A DNA stretch of 33,918 bases from Thamnocephalis sphaerospora (GCA_003614735.1 KZ992538.1:1-33918); one strand, 5' to 3'; counted from the first letter of the stretch, positions 22,132 to 32,275 are shown. Numbers and translations are program-made. The notes: a model not told the origin generated them from the sequence alone.

Positions 22132-22494
22132 ATGTTTATGCAGTGGCTGAAGCCTACAGTGCTCGTTTGTGTGCTTGTTGCAGCACTTCCCGTATCTGCG
22201 CGAAGGGCAAACGCGATACTGCGCTACGAGTGCACTGACCATTATTGGCCCCTGTGCGAGCTGTCGGGAAATATAAATAACGGCCACTACACATGGAGCG
22301 TCGAGCGCGACCAATCCCGCCAATGTAGCCCCGACTATGTGATGTGCCTGAACGTCTTGCCTAACAGAGACAGGAGCGCATTGGAGCTACAAGTCTGGTA
22401 TGGCGAAAGACAAAGCTCTTGCATTTGCACCCAATATACAAGGCTAGGATATAGTTTAGTCTGCGAATGCTACACCGAGTTTGAAGTGGTGTAG
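22132..22494 (+). CDS. Small secreted 8-cysteine protein, copy B
   Basis: This encodes the same 120-residue protein as 2018-2380, with no nucleotide difference visible over the 363 coding bases. Signal peptide, RR site and eight cysteines are as in copy A. The shared upstream sequence including the TATA box suggests both copies could be expressed alike, doubling the dose. Divergence resumes within a few bases after the stop. The function is unknown. Confidence 0.75.
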   Translation: MFMQWLKPTVLVCVLVAALPVSARRANAILRYECTDHYWPLCELSGNINNGHYTWSVERDQSRQCSPDYVMCLNVLPNRDRSALELQVWYGERQSSCICTQYTRLGYSLVCECYTEFEVV

Positions 22495-22545
22495 CGTGCT
22501 ATGTGTGCTATAAACTTTAAAGTGTTTTGGCCAAAACCGCTTTTT

Positions 22546-22960
22546 TCGTGTGTTCAAAAACTTCGCCTTGGGCAGAATGAATGGCAGAGTATGCCGAGTA
22601 CGATTGATCTTGCATGGTATCCGCAGAGATGGAGCATGTGAAGGCATATTAGCTCAACACAGCGTCTGCTTAATAGGTTGGAACAGAGAGGTTGCCTCAC
22701 ATATGCACTGTATTGTTGGATAGCGCGGCTTACGCAAGCAAGCCGTAAAAGCGCCGGGCTGAGCGGAGCACAGCTGACAAAACCCTTGCTAGTCTGGAGA
22801 ATAGCAAATGCCATGACGGAAAGCCGCACAATATCGATCAGTCTTTATGTCAATTTGTGCCATGCGCATCACAGCGGCCTGCACATTCATTTAACGCTCA
22901 TGCGTGTACCCACCAAGCAGACGAGTATACTCTGCTAGGCTGCACCAAAGCTGATGACTT
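22546..22960. other. Intergenic region
   Basis: No gene, repeat or clear signal seen between copy B and the F-box gene. Confidence 0.4.
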
Positions 22961-24562
22961 CTATGCCGCGAGATCAGCGAGTAGATGAGTCAGGCTTGTA
23001 GTAAGTGAAATGAGTGTGTTTGAATTTGGCGATAGCACAGGAAAAGTCGACAGTTCATTCCCGGTGGCAGTATCAAGTAGAGTTGCTAACCGCTCTCCCT
23101 GGACCATCTCTTCCACCAGACAAATGTTTCCTAGCACTGGCCCGTAATAAACTCCAAGTGGTCGTCGATATTTGCAGTGTACGGTGCCGTCCCTGTTGTA
23201 GGACACGAGGTGTTCACCTAAATAGCCGATAAAGCCGTGGCGTGTCTGTGCGATGGCAAGCGTGCTTGTCAGCAAGAATTTATATTGGGCGGTAAACGGT
23301 GCACCCGGTCGATGAGTTTCCGCGGGCAGCGTATGGTGCAATAGTATTTTTTGGTTTGTAACGCTGGTGGTGGTTGACAGTATGTAGTCAGCGCAGTCGG
23401 TGCCGCTGCTGCCGTCTTCGTGCAGTAAGGAAAACCTGAGGAATGGGCAATAGATGGGCTCCGGCGTGGTGATGCTTGCAGTATGTACCAGCTGCGCAGG
23501 CTGGTCTACAGCAAAGCGATAGAGGTACCAGCTGAGCACGTTATCCGCATTGCCCTGCATTTCCATGCCATATACCATGGCTGTGTGCTCATTCGCACGC
23601 ACAAAGCGACACCCGCGTAAAGCACATGGAGAAGTAATGCTAGGGCATGCTACACCGCGCTCCAAATCAATCACTATCATCTCCGAGGGTGCATTAAAGT
23701 CGAAGTTTTCCACCGGCTGCTGAACCAATGCCCAGCGATCGCGAATTCTAACCGGTACTATTGGACGATTCAGCTGAATACTGCGCTTCAAGGAAGGCTT
23801 GCCAGTCTCCCAGAATAGCAGCACCGATGTGTCGATAGGGTGTCGCCTTATAAAAAACCGATAGCTCATTTGCTGCATATGATCATACGAACTCATGTGC
23901 GTTGACTGATTGTTCGACCAGGCCAGCCGTATAGGCATATGTATATCAATGGTATTTGGTGAGTCTGGCGAAATAATGCGCTCGCCATCTTGCTGGTCCT
24001 CATGCACGAGATCACCATCAATGACGTATACCCTCTTATTCAATGGCTCTTCAGGTTTCGTCTGACCAACGACGTAAATTCCAATTGGCGTGCTGTAGCT
24101 AATATTCCACTTGATCGTATCGGCGACGTTTTCCGGTGGGCGAAAGGTGCGGCGCACGCATTTCCCCTGGCGCAGATTGCGCTCAGTAAGCACGCGTCGC
24201 CGGAATGCGTCCGGCCAAGGAACATTTGTCAAGCAATCGCCGGTTTGTCCAGCCGCAGTCTGCTCCTGGGGCTCGCACTGGCTACTAGTTCGCAGGCACC
24301 AGTAGAGAAAGCTCTTTTCACGTTCTATGGCATACGGGGCAAAGGCGTGTATGTAGTAGCAGCGCCATAGTGCAATGTCGCGCCAAATTGCAGTGTGAAG
24401 AAAGCGACAGGCTGCTGCCAGACGTGTAGAGGCGCAAGGGTCCACATAACCAAGTAGACGACGCCTATCGTCTACCGGAAGTATCCTCAATACGTGTATG
24501 AACCTTGTGTCTGCGGTCATGTTGCGGAAAGAGATGTTTGAGCGGGCCACTGCAAAGGTCAC
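22961..24562 (-). CDS. F-box-like protein
   Basis: This single-exon gene encodes 533 residues. Near the N-terminus (about 25-70) it has an F-box pattern: L-x-x-L-P-V-D-D-R-R-R-L-L-G-Y-V-D followed by STRLAAACRFLHTAIWRDIALW, the usual leucine/proline start, mid-helix cysteine and tryptophan ending. The remaining 450 residues contain many beta-strand-like segments (for example VYVIDGDLV, SVLLFWETG, EMIVIDLERGVAC, HGFIGYLGEHLVSYNRDG), suggesting a propeller or similar substrate-binding domain, though I cannot see a regular WD or Kelch repeat. F-box proteins bind Skp1 in SCF ubiquitin ligases; the target here is unknown. The start could be Met1 (24562) or Met15 (24520); both precede the F-box. 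A TATATA motif lies about 160 bases upstream on the minus strand. Confidence 0.75.
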   Translation of the reverse strand: MTFAVARSNISFRNMTADTRFIHVLRILPVDDRRRLLGYVDPCASTRLAAACRFLHTAIWRDIALWRCYYIHAFAPYAIEREKSFLYWCLRTSSQCEPQEQTAAGQTGDCLTNVPWPDAFRRRVLTERNLRQGKCVRRTFRPPENVADTIKWNISYSTPIGIYVVGQTKPEEPLNKRVYVIDGDLVHEDQQDGERIISPDSPNTIDIHMPIRLAWSNNQSTHMSSYDHMQQMSYRFFIRRHPIDTSVLLFWETGKPSLKRSIQLNRPIVPVRIRDRWALVQQPVENFDFNAPSEMIVIDLERGVACPSITSPCALRGCRFVRANEHTAMVYGMEMQGNADNVLSWYLYRFAVDQPAQLVHTASITTPEPIYCPFLRFSLLHEDGSSGTDCADYILSTTTSVTNQKILLHHTLPAETHRPGAPFTAQYKFLLTSTLAIAQTRHGFIGYLGEHLVSYNRDGTVHCKYRRPLGVYYGPVLGNICLVEEMVQGERLATLLDTATGNELSTFPVLSPNSNTLISLTTSLTHLLADLAA

Positions 24563-24721
24563 TACATGCTATGAATCATATAACAGCTTGCAAACATGCT
24601 ACTGGTGCCGCCGATAGACCTCAAGAACCAGGCACGCGCATTCTACGCGTAAAACGCAAACCACTCCTTCAGACCAACGTTAAAGTAAGGCACCACGTTG
24701 GCTCCGCCACGTCGGCTGGAG

Positions 24722-24729
24722 TATATAAA
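24722..24729 (-). promoter_or_regulatory. TATA-like element, probable F-box gene promoter
   Basis: TTTATATA on the minus strand (plus strand TATATAAA), about 160 bases before the F-box ATG and just 3' of the subtilase stop. Its direction is ambiguous, because TATATA is palindromic. Confidence 0.3.
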
Positions 24730-24762
24730 TGTCCGAGTTTGCATATATACAAGCGCTTGTAT

Positions 24763-26391
24763 TCAGTGCTGAGTGTCATGACAAAGTATGCCGCTCATTA
24801 TCAGGACGGTAGCCGCAGCGCTAGTCATTGCAACCAGCCAACCGCCCGTAGGCGCGACGCCGGAGCGTATGGCTGTGCTGCTGCCACCACTGCTACTGCT
24901 GCCGGTCTGCTGTCCTGTCTTGCTCTCGTCAACCTTCCATGGCGTAGTCTGGCTGTTGAGAAGCAGATTAGGTGCGCCATCGCTACTCTTTAGTCCCTTG
25001 ACTACTCCTTTTGTAGCTGCGTTCACCAGTCGACTCTTTGCATCGGCGGGCGAAAGTGGCCCCTGCTCCGCGAGCATCAGCGCAACGACCCCGCTGACAT
25101 AGGGAGTGGCAAAGGAGGTGCCAGCATTGGTCATCGCCGTGCCCGGCTGGGGTCCAATGGAGCGGACGTCCACTCCAGGCGCGAATAAGGTAACGCAGCG
25201 GCCAGTGTTGGAAAACGTGGCGACCTTGTCATCGCGATCGGTAGCTCCCACAGAGATGACACTGCTTGCAGAGGACGGCGAATGGCGGCAAGAGTCGAAT
25301 GGCACGTTCTGTTCGCCGCTGTTGCCGGCCGAGGTCTAGCACAGAAGGTAAGACCGCGTAGAAAAGATGCCAGCCTGCTCATCGCACTCACCACAACGAT
25401 CAGACCGGCGCGTGTCAGCTCCTCAACTGCATCGTTCAGCACCTTGTTGTACGGCGCTCCAGAGGACATGCTAGTAAACGCAAGTGAATAGTAAAGACGC
25501 CCGTTTAACAGTGCGCTATTCTGGACAATCTGTACAGCCACCTACTTGAGCAGTGCTTTCTTGTTGCCGCTCGCCTGGTACTGCTTCAGCACCCACTTGA
25601 TGCCCTGCAACACTTGCTCGGTAGTCTGATCGCCCTTTTTCCGATACACCTTGACCGAAATTATCTTGGCCTTTTTGGCAACGCCATACTCCTTGCCGGC
25701 AATGACGCCGGCTACAAACGTCCCATGTCCGGCATCATCGACCTGCCCGTCGCTTGCACCGGGCCCAAAGACTGCACCCCAATGGGCACGACCATCGAAT
25801 TCCGCATTCTTCACGTCTACGCCAGTGTCCAGCACATAAACGTCCACGCCTTCCCCTGCCGACTTTGGATAGATGTACTTGTCGTTAAGCGGTAGCTTGT
25901 CCTGATCAATACGATCCAAGCCCTGTATTCGACCGCTGTAAGGCTACACATGTACGCGATGCCTCGCTCGTACACGCGTCCAGGTCACTCACCCAGGAGG
26001 GCGGTTTTTCCTGCACCAAGGCGGTGGGAATGGCCGCATCCAAGCGCACGGGCTTGTCTTGTTCCACATAAGCGACTAGTCCGCGCCGAGAGAGCTCGTG
26101 GATCGTCTGGTCTGACACGCGGCCGCTTGTATAGTGCAAATCTGCAATCGACTGTATCTGCAGTCCATACTGCTCGGCTAGCGCATCGCTGGGACGGTCG
26201 CGGAACACGACAATTGTGCTATTAGCGCCGATCGACTCGTAGCCACAATGGGCTGTATCGGTGTCCACAGCGCTGTATAGCCCGCTAGTTGCATCGGTAG
26301 GGCCGATAGCAGCAAATGCCAGTGCCGCTGCTGCCACAGCGATATGGACGCGCAGCCAGCCGCAGATATGGTCAGTTTGAGGCATAATCAT
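24763..26391 (-). CDS. Subtilisin-like serine protease (S8) with I9 propeptide and hydrophobic C-terminus
   Basis: Exons 26391-25993, 25922-25546, 25470-25392 and 25335-24763 join to 475 residues. A signal peptide spans about 13-35 (VHIAVAAAALAFAA). An inhibitor-I9-like propeptide follows (STIVVFRDRP to AYVEQDKPVRLDA). The junction SWGLDRIDQD starts the catalytic domain. The catalytic triad and oxyanion residue are all visible: Asp165 in VLDTGVD, His199 in GHGTFVAG, Asn290 in TSAGNSG and Ser359 in GTSFATPYVSG. Asn290 appears only after the 56-nt intron is removed, and the in-frame TAG at the end of exon 2 lies inside a 75-nt intron, so the gene is intact. After the domain come a Ser/Gly linker (GSSSSGGSS) and a hydrophobic segment (WLVAMTSAAATVLIMSGIL) ending in HDTQH. 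This suggests a GPI anchor or a C-terminal membrane helix. It is probably secreted and held at the wall or membrane. Confidence 0.9.
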
Positions 26392-26748
26392 TCTGAAAGC
26401 GCGGCAACAGCAGTGTGTCCACAGTGTGGATTTAGCGTATGGATGCGCTAACAGTAAAACGCAGTGCGTGGACGGGCAGGCGTGAATGGCGACGGCTGCG
26501 AATCGTCTAGTGAGAGGTAAGCGTGCTGCCCATCTGAATGCATGGTCTTTTTATTATTCAAGTTTGGCCAAAGGCAAAGAGAAAACGACATCTACGTAAG
26601 CGCATAGAGAAACAGTCCATAGGCGGTTTTATCTGAAATGCCGCTTTATCGCCGCCACGTTTGCATGTAGCACTGGAGATGTTTATCCGAGTCGGCAAAT
26701 TGTTTGATACATGAACAGCTGCACCCTATCTGAGACACAAATGTCTAG
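26392..26748. other. Intergenic region between sirtuin 3' end and subtilase 5' end
   Basis: It holds the subtilase promoter side and a minus-strand AATAAA at 26550-26555 that could serve the upstream subtilase's neighbour only if read as antisense. I see no other signal. Confidence 0.35.
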
Positions 26749-27854
26749 CTAGGGATGCACTTTTGCTTCGCTGCCCTGCAGCAAGGCCTCGGTACGAACG
26801 AGCAACTCTGCACAGGGTGCGTCCAGTCGTAGATCCGCCCAGCTGTCGCCACGCGTTGGCCCTAGGTTGACCATGGCAATGTCACGCGGTTGACGGCGAT
26901 GGCCATCGGGCCGCTTTGCATTGCGCACCATCCGCACTGCAGACCCAACGGCCAGCGAGGTTCCCATCACGAGCAGGGCGTCGTTGTTGCGCAGCAGTAG
27001 ATCGGCAGCATTGCGAATGCGTGCCTGTATGCTCTCACCGAAAAAGACGACATTTGGTTTGTAGATGCCACCACAGCACTGACAGCTAGGATATCGAAAG
27101 CCAGCATGCAAAAGGCGTGCGCCACCTGCGCTCGCTCGCCCATCCGTAAGTGCGTGGCTGTCGGGCGGCTGCACGCCTAGAATGGTCGCAATTTCCACAT
27201 CACCGTCTGGTGTCGTATGCCATGCACGACTGCGCTGGACTGGATTGCCATCAGTGGTGTGTTCTAGCTGGCGCAGCGCGCCGGCCCATGCCGGATTAAG
27301 CTCCTCCAACCAGAGCTGCATACGCTCGCGCGACACCACTGTGTTGCACTGAGTGCACAACACCTCACGCAGCGCGCCATGCAGCTCGACCGTGCCTAGA
27401 GCGCCTGCGGCCAGGTGCAGACCGTCCACATTTTGAGTAACGCCACCGGCCGTGTTTAGCCAACCATTATGCTGCAAACGAGCTAGCGCGTAGTGACCGC
27501 GATTTGGCTGTGCATCGCGCATCGGCAAGTACCCAAAGAAAGAGCGTGCCCAGTAGCGCTGGCGTGCTTGCTCGGACGCCATGAATTCCTGGTAGTAGAT
27601 GACGCGGTACTCGGGATTCCGCGTGTACACGCCGTCTTTGCCGCGATAGTCTGGAATACCAGACTCGGTGCTGAAGCCTGGCCGGCACCGACAGACGGCG
27701 GGCGCCAGCGATGAGCGCCAGACGATCGGGAGCGTCACCGGCCAAACCACCTACCGGCGCCTGTGAGAAAGGTCGTACGACCTCGGTGGCGACGCATAAA
27801 GTCGGCCAGCTGCCGGGCCGCAACCTCCAGCTTGTCGACATTGTGTATGCGCAT
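26749..27854 (-). CDS. NAD-dependent protein deacylase, class II (SIRT4-like) sirtuin
   Basis: Exons 27854-27755 and 27677-26749 join across a 77-nt intron in phase 1 to 342 residues. The splice restores the NAD-binding motif TGAGFSTESGIPDYRG (31-46). Other motifs are TQNVDGLH (114-121), the catalytic His133 in VELHG, zinc ligands Cys141/Cys144 (CTQC) and Cys232/Cys235 (CQCC), KPNVVFFGE, and MGTSLAVGSA near the end. The motif order and GIPDYR match SIRT4 and related class II sirtuins, which act as lipoamidases, ADP-ribosyltransferases or deacylases in mitochondria. The zinc pairs are 87 residues apart, longer than usual for the class, with an insertion around WHTTPDGDVEIATILGVQPP. The first 25 residues are fairly basic and could be a weak mitochondrial signal; this is uncertain. 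Confidence 0.9.
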
Positions 27855-28631
27855 AGCTAGGTAAATGCGGTGTTTAGCAAAGTTACAAGGTAACAGAGGC
27901 GTGTGCTTGTTGGTCGCGTGCTTAGCGTTGAGTGGTGCAGCACAGCCAAACAAAGGTCGCGATCGTGTGAAGTGGCGGCAAAAGAACTTATCCGATACCC
28001 AAGTCTTTGGTGTTGCGGCCGTCTGCCGTTCATCGCTGCCATGCCGCCACCAGCAGGCATAGCACACCCGGGCTATGTCGTACCATCCGCTGGTCACGCA
28101 TAACAGGCTGCCGTGCCGATGTGCAAACGGATGTATTGATCTTAACGCAGTGGAGAGATGCCTTTTTTGACAAGGCATTGGCGAAGCCGACGACAGATGC
28201 CCGGTCGAGACACGACCTTCCATCAATGTGCTTGCCACATGTGGAGAAAAGCCGCACTCGTCGCTGGTGCCGGTCTGGACGGCCACTGGTGCCTGGCGAG
28301 TGTATCTTCGGTAGCTGCTTGCCTTGTGTAGCGAGCGCTTTCCCCACCGGTCGTCGCCCGAGCTAGTGTTCTAGGCACTGCCTGGTAACACACTGCTGTG
28401 TGCTTTTCGCTTATATATCCATGTACAGGCTAGCTCGGTCTGTCGAGGCTGCTTTGCTGCGCTATTCACCTATTCCACCGCCATTTGTCATTGTATTTGC
28501 AGCTGGCACTGTCATCGCCACAGTTTCATCCTGCCATCGTTTGCCGTGCATCCATCTATCTACACTAGCCACCATTGCTGCTCACACCGGCTGCTGCACA
28601 CGCGCATATACATGCAAGCATAGTCTCCGCG
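27855..28631. other. Divergent promoter region between sirtuin and MT3
   Basis: No gene supported. It must hold the upstream elements of both divergent genes. A TATATA element lies at 28412-28417 on the MT3 side. Confidence 0.45.
28412..28417 (+). promoter_or_regulatory. Putative TATA box for MT3
   Basis: TATATA in the context cttTATATAtcc... region, about 215 bases before the MT3 ATG. Confidence 0.35.
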
Positions 28632-29761
28632 ATGGGCGCGCGCGCAACCAAGCATTTTCTAAGCGATCGGAGTGCCAGCAGCGGTGGGGCTGGCGCCGGT
28701 GGTAGCGGCAACGACAGCAGCGAGACAGTCGCTAAATTTACATATGCGGAAGGGCGGCGCTTCCACGGCACCGAAGACGTCCCCTACTTTCTGCCCAATG
28801 ACGACGAAGAGGCCGACCGGTAAGATGGGGTGCACCTTTTTCCGCTCACAAATGCTCATCGCGTCTGGCGTACTTAGGCTGCATGCGCAGCACTTTATGC
28901 TCCGCGCTGTGGTAGGCGGCAATTACATCACCCCACTCAACAATCCACGGCGCGTCATTGACGTTGGCACCGGCCCAGGTACATGGATCATGGTGTGTAG
29001 CGTGCATGGCTGCATGGCTGCCTGCCCGGTGTGCTAATGATAGTTGCATAGGAAATGGCCACCGAGTTTCCGTATTGCGAATGCGTTGGTGTGGACATTT
29101 CGCCTATTCAGCCTGGCACAGTCCTGCCGCAAAACGCTACCTTTGAGCTCATGAATGCACTGGAAGGTAGGCAGCACTGCGAGTAAGGATAGTCTGCGTA
29201 GTGGCCTATGGTGCTTACCCTGTTGCCACCTCCGCAAATGTGTTGTGTGTAGGGTTGCGCTTTGAGGCAAACGCATTCGACATGGTGCACAGCCGTTTCC
29301 TCTCGCCAGCCGTTCCAAAGACCATGTGGTCTCAGCTGGTTGAAGATATGGCCCGTATCTGCGTGGTGGAGGGCGTGGTGGAGATGTGCGAGACGGACGC
29401 CATGCTGCGCAACCCTGGTCCGCTCGGCAAGCAGGTCAACAACTGGTTCCTGACTGTCTGCAGCTCACGGAAAATCGACATGGAGCACATCTGGACAATG
29501 CCCGAGATGATGGCAAACGCCGGCCTTGTGGTGGAGCGTACCGAGTACTACGAGGTACCCATGGGCACGTGGCATGGACCTCTGGGTCAAATCGGCTGGC
29601 ATGATCTGCGCGCTGTCGTAGAAAGTGTACGACCCAAGATTGTGCAGATGTGCAATATTAGCAACGAGGAGATAGACACTTTGCTTAGCCAGCTGCCGGC
29701 CGAGATCAACGCCAACAAGTCTCACTGGCGAATGAGCATCACCGCAGGGCGAAAAGTATAG
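28632..29761 (+). CDS. SAM-dependent methyltransferase MT3, predicted N-myristoylated
   Basis: Exons 28632-28819, 28878-28992, 29052-29166 and 29253-29761 join in phases 2, 0 and 1 to 308 residues. The start MGARATK fits MGxxxT plus a basic residue. A short Ser/Gly linker leads to FTYAEGRRFHGTEDVPY, FLPNDDEEADR and HAQHFMLRAVVG. SAM motif I is VIDVGTGPGTWIM (GTGPG at 93-97), followed by EMATEFP, CVGVDIS, NAFDMVHSRFL and MARICVVEGVVEMCETDA. The usual PGG turn of the latter motif has become VEG. The C-terminal half ends in SHWRMSITAGRKV. The two internal exons are both 115 nt. Introns are 58-86 nt. It opens the tandem MT3-MT4-MT5 array. The substrate is unknown. Confidence 0.9.
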
Positions 29762-30437
29762 CACATGCGTCTGCCATTGCAAGTGTCTAGACGAACGTTC
29801 GATAGCCGTTGCACACATGCACGCGCACATGCAGTCATCACTTCACTGGCAAAATGCACCAGTGCACTGTATGGCGTAGTTTTCCTTGTCATGTATTTGC
29901 CCTGTTCGCTTCCTATTCTGCTCAACTACGAAATATACCGACTTTTTCACTTTACCGGCCGGCTAGGGCGCTGTGTGCATTGCGAGTGGCTGTGGCAGCC
30001 TGCGCTCGGAGGCCGCTGCCAATTGGCCACGCCATGCACCTTTCTGGTGGCTGGATTATTCTTTCTCGGTCTAATTGTACAGGGCCATCGCCCATCTATT
30101 ATCACTCGTCCCACGGCCAGGCTACCCAATGCGACTAGTAGGCTGGTGGTTGACCAAACAGATGATCAATCGGTAGGACAGTCGGCAACACCAATGCGCA
30201 CACTTTACTCCTACGTCAGGGCTTAAGGAAGGCAGCTGCGGCCGAGAATACACCAGGTCTAGGCCACACGCACCTCCACAGAACACGCGCGCGGCTGGAG
30301 ACAGTGTTTGCCAGGGTGCGGCGATGCAGGTATAAAGCAGACGTGCATGTCACCGCATACGCTGCTATTCTCCACACCGCGCCATCTGTACCCGTTTACT
30401 CTCACCGTCTAGCACGCACATTCTCTCTTCCAGCAAC
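29762..30437. other. Intergenic region between MT3 and MT4
   Basis: An ATG frame at 29765-30226 (153 codons) starts three bases after the MT3 stop and has two hydrophobic stretches. It has no domain and overlaps the expected 3' UTR, so I do not call it a gene. A TATA box for MT4 lies at 30331-30336. Confidence 0.45.
30331..30336 (+). promoter_or_regulatory. Putative TATA box for MT4
   Basis: TATAAA in the context ggTATAAAgc, 107 bases before the MT4 ATG, a plausible core promoter spacing. Confidence 0.45.
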
Positions 30438-31504
30438 ATGTCGTCATCAGCACACACCGGCGCACCTGTCGTGGATGCATCCACGCTGGATGGCTCGCGC
30501 GCCCGCAACTTCAAGCAGAGCGACAACAAGCAGTACGTTTTGCCGGATGACAGCACGGAAGCCGACCGGTAGGCAGTAGCTCCTGGGTTCAGCTATGCCT
30601 GCTCCATGTGCTTACCTGCATCTGAACGCAAGGCTGCACGCACAGCACCACATGCTGCGCGAGATCGTCGGTACCAATCATGTGGCACAGCTGGAAAAGC
30701 CGGAGCGTATTCTCGACGTCGGCACTGGCCCGGGAAGTTGGATTATGGTACTGATGATTCGTTTTGGCTGTAGACAGAGTCGGTCTGCTCATTGTCCGCT
30801 GCGCTCTGGTAGGATATGGCGGTCGAGTTCCCCGAGTGCGATGTCCTCGGTGTCGACATTACCCCAATGAGCGAGTCGACTGTGATGCCCAAAAACTGCC
30901 GCTTTGGCATCATGGACGTCTCAAAGGGTGCGTAAACGGCGGATACGTGCACTGGCACATCGGCTCCTGCTAACTCAGCAACACAGGTCTGGCATTCGAG
31001 GATAATGCCTTTGACATGGTGCACGACCGTTTCATGTCGCCAGCCATCAAGGCCGACTACTGGGCGGCACACGTTGTAGAAATGGCGCGGGTCTGTAAGC
31101 CGGGCGGCGTGCTGGAACTCTGGGAAACCGACGCCATGCTCCGCAACCCAGGTCCAAATGCCACGGTAATCAACGACTGGTTCCGTCGGATCAGCAGTCT
31201 GGGCGGTATCCACATGGAAAAGATCTGGGACCTCCCCGAGATGCTGCGTGCGGCAGGACTAGTGGTGGAGTCGGAGGAGCGATATGAGGTACCGATGGGT
31301 GAATCGATGGGCCCGCTGGGCAAGATCGGCTGGCACGACGTGAGCACTGTTATCCGCGGCGTGCAGCCCAAGCTCGTTGCCGCCTTCAAGCTCACCGAAG
31401 AGGAAATCAACGAGCGCATTGTCGCGCTCAAGCCTGAAGTCAACGAGCGACGATGCTACTGGCAGATGAAGGTGTTTGTCGCGCGCAAGCCCCTGGCTGC
31501 CTAG
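30438..31504 (+). CDS. SAM-dependent methyltransferase MT4 (no myristoylation motif)
   Basis: Exons 30438-30568, 30633-30747, 30813-30927 and 30987-31504 join in phases 2, 0 and 1 to 292 residues, the shortest of the five. The start is MSSSAHTGAP, without Gly2, so it should be soluble. The entry block is YVLPDDSTEADR, LHAQHHMLREIVG. SAM motif I is ILDVGTGPGSWIM (GTGPG at 74-78), then DMAVEFP, VLGVDIT, NAFDMVHDRFM and MARVCKPGGVLELWETDAML. It keeps the PGG turn that MT3 and MT5 have lost. It shares ETDAMLRNPGP and GKIGWHDV-type strands with MT3, its nearest relative by eye. Introns are 59-65 nt. AATAAA follows 53 bases after the stop. Confidence 0.92.
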
Positions 31505-32275
31505 GACGTCTCTGGTGCAACTCCAGGCAGGACACGCTTACAGGCTGTAGCGACCTAATAAATATCGTATCCGTGTAGAGACTTGTCGGCTCACTCTGAT
31601 CGAGCCGAGCATGCATCAATCGGCCGCTCCGGGTGTCCATCACATGATCGCCAGCGCATTAAGCGAATGCGTCAATGCGGCATGGCTTGATGACGTGCTC
31701 GGGCTGTTAAGCATAATGCTGCTACACAGTGCACGCGGTGCGTGTCATGGTCATGCGGTGCTCTAGATAAAGGCTGGGTGCTACAAAAGTGTTTTACGCA
31801 CTGGTTACGCACAATCGGTCTGTCAAGCCTGAATGGCATTTGTGCGTTACGGAAAACTAGCCATCGAGCGCAGTGTGCTGGACACGGTCGCCTAAAGCCT
31901 ACAGCATAACGCTTGTTTGCACAGCACTCACTTTGGGCATGTCTGCTTGTCTACTTCCAGATGAGCGATTCTGCACAGTGGTTGCCCCATGATCTATTCG
32001 TCGACATTGGTAAACAACGTTGCCGGCGTCGCCGCTATCCATACCCCAGCGCCTAGACGCTTTGTGTGTTTCTGTACCCGCACGATGCGGCTTGCGTGGC
32101 ACGTTTGTGATGCTCTACAACGAGCAACGTCGGATGCGCCTCGTCACACAGCATGCCGTATCACTGCCGATGTCGACGCGCAGCCGGGATTAGCCATTTT
32201 CTTTTCATCGTTACGGCTGTATAACACGTAAGCCGCGGCAGAGACGTGCAGTGCTGCAGCACCATTGTAGTCAAC
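31505..32275. other. Intergenic region between MT4 and MT5
   Basis: MT4's poly(A) signal lies at 31557-31562. No gene is supported. TATAAC at about 32220 is 55 bases before the MT5 start and may be its core promoter. Confidence 0.45.
31557..31562 (+). terminator. Poly(A) signal of MT4
   Basis: AATAAA 53 bases after the MT4 stop codon. Confidence 0.5.

Larger units (their letters stand above)
21593..22545 (+). repeat. Duplicated block, copy B (direct repeat of 1479-2431)
   Basis: Same block as copy A at offset 20114. The coding part and 21683-22034 appear identical to copy A; differences cluster in three short patches upstream and return just after the stop codon. I cannot tell from the window which copy is ancestral. 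Confidence 0.9.

Noticed and set aside
25471-25545. In-frame TAG in the subtilase at the end of exon 2, suggesting a broken gene
   Set aside because: It lies within a 75-nt intron with donor GTAGGT and acceptor ACTAG. Splicing yields the family sequence LLNMSSG in frame.
29765-30226. 153-codon frame with two hydrophobic stretches after MT3
   Set aside because: It starts three bases after the MT3 stop, has no domain or signal peptide, and lies where the MT3 3' UTR and MT4 promoter are expected.
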